The notes below the pieces were generated by a model, which saw nothing but the letters and a program-made list of their open reading frames with translations, was not told where the DNA came from and made no database searches. From Pseudogymnoascus destructans (lineage: Eukaryota > Ascomycota > Leotiomycetes > Thelebolales > Thelebolaceae): a DNA stretch of 64,000 bases. The translations under genes and the position numbers were made by a program. The stretch spans positions 930,001 through 994,000 of the forward strand of contig NW_020167524.1 in assembly GCF_001641265.1 (NCBI RefSeq), read 5' to 3'. Shown here one piece after another: positions 56,996-64,000 of this stretch. Numbering within the stretch: position 1 is the first letter of the stretch; every line of letters begins with the position of its first letter.

Positions 56996-58986
56996 ATATA
57001 CTGATTCGGACACACTCCGGAGTTCATTGTAAGCGACTGCGGACCCCAATTTGTATCATCCTTTTGGCAGGAATTCTGTCGAATTATCGGCGTTAAGGTT
57101 AAGCTGTCGACTGCCTATCATAAGCAGACTGACGGACAGACGGAAATCATGAACCGATACATCGATCAGAGACTGAGGCCTTTCGTATCCCATAACCAGG
57201 ATAACTGGAGCGAACTCATCCCCATAATGGACCACGTGCAAATGACACTCCCCCATGCATCCATTGGCATGACAACCTACCGACTCAAGTACGGAACTGA
57301 TCCGCGTACGAGTTGGGATTGGAACACTACGAAAAGCACCAACCCCCGGGAGACTCTAAACTGAGAGGAAGCCAAGGCGGTTGCAGACCGAATGCATACC
57401 GCATGGGTCCATGCAAAGAAAAACATGGCAAAGGCACAAGAGGAAATGTCTAAGCACGCGAATCGATGCCGAAGGGCCATCGACTGGGACGTAGGAGATA
57501 GAGTGTACCTATCGACCAAAAATTTGAAAAACACTCGCCCTAGCCGCAAGTTGGGCCAACAATGGGTCAGACCATATACGGTATTGGAACGGATTGGGCA
57601 CGCATTTCGATTGGAACTACCTACCGGTTCTCAGATACACGATGTGTTCTCACCAGATGTCCTCATGAAGGATCCGAACAACCCCCTACCTGGTCAGGAT
57701 CCGCCTGAGCCTAGCAGCAAAGTGATAGATGGTGTAGAGGAATGGGAAGTGGAAAATATCCTTGCCGTGAGGCTCCGACGGAAGCAACTACAATACCGGG
57801 TTAGTTGGGTAGGATACGATCTGGACCCGGAGTGGTACCCAGCGTCGAACTTCATGAACTCTCCCCATAAACCCAGAGAGTTTCATACGGAATACCCAGA
57901 TTTACCAGGTCCCACCTCAAGAACTACTCGGATGGGTTACGGCATGGGAGGCGGGCGAGGAACAAAACTACGATCACGGGAGGGACAACAAAGTAGGAAA
58001 AAAAGAGTTGTTGCTTGTCATACTGACATTCGTTGCACTCAGTTTGCTATCAAACTCAAGAGCAAACTTAGAAATCTCCTCCTCAAACCTACAAGTCACC
58101 ATACATATCTTGGCTTATCACACCAACAACAGAAGCAATACTACTCAACGATTGCTGCAAACTCTTCTACTACATCTGTTTATGCTACATACATCATGGC
58201 ATATCATTTGAACACTCATTGAACAAGTTATTAAGAAAATCTCCTCCTTAAGGGGGTGGGCCAATACTACCACATGGCATATCTCTACCAACTAGAGGCC
58301 TAGGAACATGGACGATAGCTCTAGAAGCTTCTACAACCCTCTATGATTCATTACACGTCATCGCTCCTTAGTTACCCACAAGATTGGTTAAGTTATGACA
58401 TAATTTGTCTATAGGTACTCTGACCTTGGACCTCCTTTTCACTTCCTATAGGCTAGGAACCCAAGAGATGGTTCTATGGGATTCTCTTACGTTCACTACA
58501 TGATTAGCAAGCTAGTTGTGGGTCGCACTTGATTTCTAATACATTTACCAAGCCTGGTTAGTCATGGAAAGTCATGGAAAATGAGAGAACTACACTCCTT
58601 TGGCATAAATAGGATTGCCCTTTCCTTAAGAAAGGGCAAGCAGGCAATACATTAAATCGACTAGCACATACTTCTACGTCTTTTCCAAGCTTCCAAGCAT
58701 TGATCTTGTTATTCTCTGTTTTTGAAAAGTCAGTGAGGTGCTAACCTCTGACTTACCCCTGAGTTCTCAGACTCAACATTTGTTGCAACTTGTCTAAACC
58801 ACTTCACCACATCATACACCTGATTGCTGCGTTGTGGAATAGTCTAAGCTACAACCCTTTGGCTCTGTTTCCTAAGACAGTGTGTTGTCTTAGTAAAATC
58901 ATCCCTTCCTTGGGTGGCTAGATTCTCATATCTGGTGCACCCACCATTACATTGCTACCTACGACCCTAAACTAACTACCCTCTGA
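56996..58986 (+). pseudogene. Gypsy integrase core and chromodomain, split by LTR-B
   Basis: Integrase: VSDCGPQFVSSFWQEFC and STAYHKQTDGQTEIMNRY (second Asp and Glu of the DDE set), TTYRLKYGTDPRT, TGA at 57362-57364, then EEAKAVADRMHTAWVHAK, GDRVYLSTKNLK and the LPTGSQIHDVFSPDVLM segment. C-terminal chromodomain: EWEVENILAVRLRRKQLQYR and VSWVGYDLDPEWYPASNF. LTR-B at 58016-58951 interrupts the last codons; beyond it the frame ends YDPKLTTL and TGA 58984-58986. Confidence 0.85.
58016..58951 (+). mobile_element. Solo LTR-B, forward, inside gypsy A
   Basis: 936 bp, TGTCATACTG to CACCATTACA. TSD TTGCT at 58011-58015 and 58952-58956. Contains a small private segment near 58160-58260 absent from the copy at 51590. 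Confidence 0.95.
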
Positions 58987-59108
58987 GCCAGGGCGCACTC
59001 ACCACCGTAACCCTTGTGGGAGCCACCCTTCCCAAACGTCTCACCGGCATCACAACAAGCAGCTACCACCGAGAGAGACGAAGGGTCGAAGCGACCCCAT
59101 GCGAAGAG

Positions 59109-59840
59109 TCAGGCCCGAGTCCCCTCCGACACAGGGCCTCCCTCCACCCTACTCCCCATTTTCCCCCTCCCCATAACCCGCACCAATGGTGCCCTCCTCC
59201 TCCCCCCAGTGCGGTCCGGGACCATCGCGGTGACAGCGACGGCAGGAAGTCCGCCCAGGGCAGCCACCACTTCCCCCAAAAGAGCCGGCATGCTCCCCTG
59301 CTCCATCCGAAGACGGCGCAGCGATGACCGGATTTGCTGAACCGTGTCAGCACCGAAACAACATAGGACAGGGGTATACTCACACCCATACCCGCCTCGA
59401 TGGCGGCGCGCGTGGCGCAGAGCTCCTCGTAGGAGTCGCGCTCCACGACGGAACGAAACTTGGGAACACTTTGGGCAGCCACGAGGGCCACCCGATTTGC
59501 CTCTGAGGCAGCGGCCGCAACATCTGCGGCGACGACAGGGATGGTTGCTTCTGCAGCGACGAGGGCGCGGTATTCCTCATTGAGGAACCAGGGCAGCTAT
59601 TCACCCAAATGGTTAGCAACAGCCAACCAACCAACAGAACGCCACAAGGAAACTCACTGGGACACAGGTGGAGTGCTGCGTAGTGCAGTACTTGCACTTT
59701 GAGCTCGAGGGAGACCAGACGCAATCATGCGCCGGGACACCCTGAGCTTTGGCCCGAAGGCAACGCCACACAGGACCCGGAAAGCGACCGAGGGCTCCGG
59801 CAGGCGTGGGGATCGGCATCGTCAATTGTTCAGGATCCAT
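59109..59840 (-). CDS. Antisense three-exon gene in gypsy A, Cys-motif protein, 207 aa
   Basis: Unrecognised protein encoded opposite to gag-pol, between the chromodomain and the 3' LTR. Exons 59840-59658, 59596-59384 and 59336-59109; introns of 61 and 47 bp with GTGAGT donors, AG acceptors and frame kept. Residues about 30-60 have Cys-x8-Cys-x2-Cys-x6-Cys (HDCVWSPSSSKCKYCTTQHS), a likely metal-binding cluster. A helix-rich, Ala-rich middle follows (ALVAAEATIPVVAADVAAA), and an Arg/Gly-rich end. No stops, in contrast to pol. GC-rich. Could be a captured host gene or an accessory protein of this retrotransposon lineage. Confidence 0.65.
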
Positions 59841-60223
59841 GCTCCCGTCAGCCAAGCCCACGTTATCACTTGCATGCTGAGCACGTTCCCGTCACCTACT
59901 CGTTTGGGTGGATTGTTGTATTCTAAACAATCAGTTAGTATACAGCTATAGGAATGGAGGGGGCCACTTATCAGTCTTGACGTGGATACTGTTGACGTTG
60001 TTGTTGTAAGGGAAAAACAGGAAGAGGTGGGCGAAGCGGAGTACTCAAATGTTGGCTTACAACAATAAATTCCAAATCGGGCTAGCGCGATCACTTCCCC
60101 TTTCACATTTACGAAGGTTTAACTCAAACGCTTAGCGGATACTTCCCGGTGCCCATTCGGACCACCAAGATGGAAAGTGAGATTGAACAAAGCCAACTCC
60201 AGTGTCGCATTCCACGAGGTGGT
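59841..60223. other. Gypsy A 3' internal region, upstream of the antisense gene
   Basis: No further coding seen. It would contain the promoter of the antisense gene. Ends at the GTGGT target site of LTR-C. Confidence 0.4.
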
Positions 60224-60620
60224 TGTTACGGCTATAATAACATGATGTCATGGTTACAGGGCCAGGGCCTAGTAACGTGACGTGTGAGTCACAGTGGGAA
60301 GCGGCGTAGGTTGCCATGTGACGGGGCTAATGGATAGTTGCAGAAACTAGTGGATATTGGATAGTTGAGCTATCCACGAACTATCCTGAATATCTAGCTA
60401 TCCGCCAACTATCCAGATTACCCATGAGGCACGACGCCACTATATAAGTAGATAGTATTTCCTTAGATAGGAGCTTCGTGCTCAACTCAATATAGTATTC
60501 TTTACAATACTGTAACGTGTTACTTGGAAAGCCTTTGTGTCTAATCCCCTGCCTCCTCTGTCAAGTCAACCTTACGCAAGAAACCTCTGTGTCTTCTATC
60601 ATTTAGAAGTCAGTGTTACA
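60224..60620 (+). mobile_element. Solo LTR-C
   Basis: 397 bp, TGTTACGGCTATAATAAC to GTCAGTGTTACA. TSD GTGGT at 60219-60223 and 60621-60625. Contains repeated ATAGTTG/CAACTAT-type words and a TATATAAG box at about 60442. Related to 40409-40740. Confidence 0.92.
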
Positions 60621-60830
60621 GTGGTGTTACGGTACCCTCCAAGAACAGCCACCTCTGCACACAAAGCACCTTCCTGACACATTGTACAAATGGGGGAGTT
60701 CCTGATGCACGTACCGCTGGAATTTTCACCAACAAGGAACGCCCAGCTTGCGGATACCATTCAGAGAGGTTACGGAAAGGACCCTGATGGCATGTTTTGT
60801 GGACAAAGCACTCTCTTAGGAGGGGGGTAG

Positions 60831-61088
60831 TGTAAGGATGCCTTCTCGTCTCTCATTCTAGGGAGTAGACTCTGGGTAGCTGCAGGGTCACGTGTGATCA
60901 TTTGGGTGGGCTAACCGAGTCGGAACCGAGTCGGATGGTTTTCGGGTACTTGAGACAATCGACTCACGGGGTTCCCCCTCCATCTTTTTTGTATCCTTCA
61001 TAGTAGACCTATAGGATAGCATCCGTTTAGCCTCCGACTCGCACTCTCATATGCTATTACTGTGAGCTGGGTGCCCTGTGTCCTTACA
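60831..61088 (+). repeat. 3' LTR of gypsy A
   Basis: Preceded by the polypurine tract and followed by the GTAAC duplication. Differs from the 5' LTR at a handful of sites, mostly transitions. Confidence 0.95.
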
Positions 61089-61305
61089 GTAACTATAGAG
61101 GGTTGTAGAGATATGCTATGTGGTAATATCAGCCCAGTAACTAAGGAGCAATGACGTGTAATGAATCATAGAGGGTTGTAGCAATTGTTGAGTAGTATTG
61201 CTCTTGTTGTTGGTGTGATAAGCCAAAATATGTATAGTGACTTGTAGGTTTGAGGAGGAGATTTCTAAGTTTGCTCTTGAGTTTGATAGCAAACTGAGTG
61301 TTACA

Positions 61306-62397
61306 TGCGCGGATTCCAGTAAGCTTCAATAGTAATATTGAAGTTAAGAATACTCTTGGTAAGCTACGAAGACATATCTATGTATTCAGAAATTGAAGGC
61401 AATGGAAAGATGCTCTTCAAAAGCAGACTATAGCAGCTGGTCTTAAGAAGCTACAACTATCACTCGATATGCCAGTCTGGTGGAACTCAATGTATGAAAT
61501 GTTTCAACAGCTATTAAACTACAGACGCCAATTATAGCGATCTGTGCTACTCAGAAAATGGATCTAAGTATGAGAGATATCGCTCTTACACCAGAGGATT
61601 GGATAACGCTCCACGCTCTTCAGAATTTCTTCTTTATATTTGTTAAGCCATCGCAAAAGCTACGAGCAAGCTTATATCCAACGCTCAACTTCGCAATTCC
61701 TCAGTATCTAAAGATGATAAAGAAGCTTGAGGCTTTACAGCAGGAAGTTGGTATATCATCAACGATCAGCCTAGCTTGCATCGCTGCTCATAAGAAGCTT
61801 AATGAGTACTATACGCTTGCTATGAATCAACGATGGAGTCATTCAGGGGTAGCTACAATTTGCGATCCATGTATGAATCTTAACATATTCAACAGTCTTT
61901 GGCCAAGCAGTACTGAAGAAGTCAAACGGAATAGGGTTAAGCAGCAGTTCCACGACATCTTTATTTAATATAGAGGCTGCCAATACTGTCTTGAAGAAGA
62001 GAAAAGGGAAGCTGAGGCTGATTTACCACAATTACCTACAGAACCTGACTCTGACAACGATTTATATATCTCTCATAGTATTTACCAAGAACCAGAATGG
62101 AAGCGCTGGCTTGTTGAGCCCTGGCCAGGTCTAGCAACAGATATCCTCAAATATTGGGCGGCAAAGCAATATCAATATCCAATTATACCTGCAATTGCTC
62201 GAGACCATTTGGCAATTCCTGCAACATCAGCTCCATCAGAACGGGTCTTTAGTAATGGAGCTGATATTCTTACGAAGAAAAGGAACAGGCTCTCTCCTGA
62301 AACGCTTCGATATTTACTCTGTTTATGGGATTGGGGTCATATACTAGAGGTTGAAGAAAGTGAAGCCGAAGACGCTGATGACGAGGGGGAAGAGTAG
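61306..62397 (+). pseudogene. hAT transposase, 3' half
   Basis: Resumes after LTR-B: NTLGKLRRHIYVFRN, MPVWWNSMYEMFQQLLNY (the RWNS-like motif), YLKMIKKLEALQQEV, then TAA/TAT break at about 61968. The dimerisation domain follows: DILKYWAAKQYQYPII, LAIPATSAPSERVFSNGAD, KKRNRLSPETLRYLLCL, and an acidic end (EEVEESEAEDADDEGEE-type). Ends TAG 62395-62397. Confidence 0.85.
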
Positions 62398-62583
62398 TTA
62401 TATAAGTTATTTTATCTATTCTATTTTTATATTTTAAGCCTCATTATCCTGAAGATCTGGATATAACCCGTATCTATCCGTCAGACCTCAGACGGATCAT
62501 GATCTTACCTGTGAGGGCTCAGGATCAGATCCGGATATGATCCGCTGAATACTGCCTGCTCCTTTCGAGCACCCCTAGGTGGT

Positions 62584-62770
62584 TGTAATGGTGGGTGCAC
62601 CAGATGTGAGAATCTAGCCACCCAAGGAAGGGATGATTTTACTAAGACAACACACTGTCTTAGGAAACAGAGCCAAAGGGTTGTAGCTTAGACTATTCCA
62701 CAACGCAGCAATCAGGTGTATGATGTAGTGAAGTGTTTCAGACAAGTTGTAACAAATGTTGAGTCTGAGA
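62584..62770 (-). mobile_element. Truncated LTR-B
   Basis: TGTAATGGTGGGTGCACC to GTTGAGTCTGAGA matches the first 187 bp of the reverse LTR-B copies, then stops where the pogo relic begins. It lies 22 bp right of the hAT TSD. Confidence 0.85.
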
Positions 62771-63590
62771 TAATCATCTGCCAGACCCCTTGTGTTCGTA
62801 CACGTGTATGCTGATTAAAGTGTTTTATCCAGTCTAGACCTGCATCATTGTCGCTCCAGCCATTTGGTGAGGTCTTGATGGCCCAAGTAGGTGGAAGGGC
62901 GCACTCTGTGTACCAAGGCGCAAGGTGATGCTTGCCTTGTACAATCAAGTACGCAGGCACTACAAAGCCATCTGTACTCACACATTCAATCGCTGTTGCC
63001 CATTCCTGATTACCAGACTGAAGCTGCTTTGCTCGGCCTTTCGATCTGAGCTTGTAACAACCATATTCCCACAGATAACACCCATCATAAAGCCCGTCTC
63101 ATCAAAGTTGTAGAAGTCAGCATCCTGGATGCTGTACTTCGCCTGCATGTTCTTTACCAGCTCAAACCACTTTGTTATACAATCAGGATCTTCGCAGAGG
63201 GCTCGCTGGAGGTCGTACGCACGAGAGAGACGCGTCTTAAGCTTTGGTTCATTGTGTACAAGCGGTAGGGCAGTTTTTTTCCAACTGGGGGTTCGTGACG
63301 CGTCGCACGGAGGAGATTCGCTATATCTCGTACATCTCAATTCGAGGTGGAAATCCTTGTGAAGCTAGGTCAAGTACGTATCGTATGAGCTCCTCTTCCT
63401 CAATTGGGGTCAATGGATGTTGTTTGTCGCAGTCTACTAGCTCGTGGTTGGCTTCCGTGTATGCGACGGGTAAGTGTTACATGTGGGACCTCATATAGCT
63501 GCGCAGGCATGTCGGATGGACAGTTTGTGGGGTGAATTTGGTAGCTTGAAAGGCTAGTAAAACTCGGCCTTCATTAGCTTTCTGAGGCAT
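62771..63590 (-). pseudogene. Pogo/Fot1-type transposase, decayed and 3' truncated
   Basis: ATG at 63590 (MPQKANEGRVLLAFQ). Then an HTH remnant, LTPIEEEELIRYVLDLASQGFPP, DLQRALCEDPDCITKWFELV, the catalytic motif YNFDETGFMMGVI (about 63095), and GFVVPAYLIVQGKHHLAPWY...IKTSPNGWSDNDAGLDWIKHF. Cut off by LTR-B before the second catalytic Asp. Two or more frameshifts and stops. Confidence 0.8.
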
Positions 63591-63715
63591 CTTTTTGTTG
63601 TGGTGTGGTGGAGTAATTGGGTTTGAGGTTGCGATGCTATCGGAAAGTGTTTCATTTGGTGGGATGTTCCGTTTGGTGGTAAACCACATTAGATTATAAA
63701 TCATGATTATGATTA

Positions 63716-64000
63716 ACGTACATGTATAGCGAAAGCGCCAAACAAGCGAAAGCGCCAAAATTATCTACCCTCACGACAAACATTGCGATAAATCTACCAC
63801 AACATTAGAAATCAATTGAAACTACTCGGAGTCCTCTTCCTCAGAGGTGTCTATTACAATCTGACACGTGCGCGCATTGTGCCCAGTCTCACCACACTTG
63901 CCACAGCGACGGGCACGGGTTTCTTCCCTTGGCTTCCGACCACGGCTTGCCCTTATTTCCTGCTCTACCTGCTGCACAACATCCCTCTCATCCTGTAGCT
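63716..64000 (-). mobile_element. Pogo-type element, right end, continues past window
   Basis: Terminus ACGTACATGTATAGCG at 63716 after TA (63714-63715), with GCGAAAGCGCC repeated twice at 63729-63757. Same terminus family as the fold-back MITE at 4239 and the relic at 14092. Confidence 0.8.
63822..64000 (-). CDS. Pogo transposase C-terminus with zinc knuckle, partial
   Basis: Open to the window edge (59 codons visible). A charged helical segment (LQDERDVVQQVEQEI) is followed by basic residues (RGRKPREETRARR), a CCHC zinc knuckle (CGKCGETGHNARTC), and an acidic end (TSEEEDSE). The zinc knuckle at the C-terminus is close in sequence to that of the MULE transposase at 4955-6799 (CGETGHNARTC in both). 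Confidence 0.75.
   Translation of the reverse strand, partial: LQDERDVVQQVEQEIRASRGRKPREETRARRCGKCGETGHNARTCQIVIDTSEEEDSE

Larger units (their letters stand above)
52951..61088 (+). mobile_element. Ty3/gypsy chromovirus-type element, family A
   Basis: 5' LTR 52951-53208 and 3' LTR 60831-61088 (258 bp each, only about five differences seen by eye). TSD GTAAC at 52946-52950 and 61089-61093. Polypurine tract AGGAGGGGGG just before the 3' LTR. Order gag, protease, RT, RNase H, integrase with chromodomain, antisense gene. Solo LTR-B (58016) and LTR-C (60224) are later insertions inside it. Confidence 0.95.
51358..61305 (-). mobile_element. LTR-B, reverse copy, split by two later insertions
   Basis: Pieces 51358-51589, 52505-52950 and 61094-61305 add to about 890 bp of LTR-B. 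Outer ends TGTAATGG and GTGTTACA. TSD TGCGC at 51353-51357 and 61306-61310. The inner breaks are each explained by an insertion with its own TSD. Its terminus (TGTAACACTCAG in sense) is a variant of the other copies (TGTCATACTGAC). Confidence 0.9.
50226..62554 (+). mobile_element. hAT element (second family) containing the nested LTR cluster
   Basis: Begins CAGTGTTCAGC at 50226 and ends GCTGAATACTG at 62554. 8-bp TSD CCTGCTCC at 50218-50225 and 62555-62562. Subterminal ends are full of GATCCGGATA-like repeats (50255-50350; 62455-62545). About 2.4 kb of it is hAT; the rest (51358-61305) is inserted LTR material. Confidence 0.93.

Noticed and set aside
43418..57364. TGA might be recoded as arginine in these elements
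   Set aside because: Host genes in the window (MFS, arrestin-like, carboxylesterase, thioesterase) end with TGA, so it is a normal stop here; CpG C-to-T mutation explains the pattern.
1..64000. Giant Starship-type element
   Set aside because: No tyrosine-recombinase captain gene (DUF3435) or cargo layout was seen.
1..64000. CRISPR arrays, rRNA or tRNA genes
   Set aside because: No spacer-repeat pattern, rRNA motif or tRNA box A/B pair was recognised by eye; a tRNAscan-SE run would settle tRNAs.

Overview
This window looks like a repeat-rich, gene-poor stretch of a filamentous ascomycete (Pezizomycotina) genome. The evidence is short introns (43-78 bp, GT...AG), fungal-type gene families (MFS porter, arrestin-like protein, S10 carboxypeptidase, type-B carboxylesterase, DUF4246, a PKS/NRPS-type thioesterase), and a wide range of fungal transposons carrying C-to-T/G-to-A decay. 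The species cannot be named from sequence alone. No CRISPR, rRNA or tRNA gene was recognised.

Layout. 1-3.9 kb: 3' part of an MFS transporter, microsatellite-rich spacer, and an arrestin-like gene. 4.2-22.9 kb: a transposon graveyard with a fold-back MITE, a MULE with long TIRs, decayed pogo/Tigger and Tc1/mariner copies, several hAT elements and solo LTRs. 23.1-24.8 kb: an intact secreted serine carboxypeptidase. 25.4-32.5 kb: a decayed Tigger-like transposase and a long reverse-strand Copia element. 32.5-38.9 kb: host genes (DUF4246 relic, type-B carboxylesterase, a hypothetical protein, a nucleotidyltransferase-fold-like protein). 39.5-42.6 kb: a hAT-type MITE, pogo relics and an LTR relic. 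42.8-49.9 kb: a thioesterase-domain gene split by a complete 6,034-bp hAT element. 50.2-62.6 kb: a second hAT element split by a multi-level nest of LTR elements. 62.6-64 kb: pogo fragments.

Most notable system. The hAT element at 43115-49148 has 20-bp perfect TIRs and an 8-bp TSD (GCACTGCC). It carries three spliced genes: a histone H3 variant with CenH3-like features on the minus strand, an unrecognised passenger gene ('P') diverging from it, and the hAT transposase. Nearly all introns of these three unrelated genes carry the same paired motif (TATAGTAAT, a few bases, TATAGTAA) in one or the other orientation. Two other places (14.8-19.4 kb and 12.8-13.4 kb) hold related copies of gene P, one with a related transposase. 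Premature stops in the younger elements are almost always TGA where the family has arginine, which points to CpG-directed C-to-T mutation.

Second notable structure. The 50.2-62.6 kb nest can be unfolded by target-site duplications: hAT (CCTGCTCC), then reverse LTR-B (TGCGC), then solo LTR-B (GTTAG) and a full Ty3/gypsy element (GTAAC), and inside the latter another LTR-B (TTGCT) and a solo LTR-C (GTGGT). The gypsy element also holds an antisense three-exon gene for a 207-aa Cys-motif protein between integrase and the 3' LTR.
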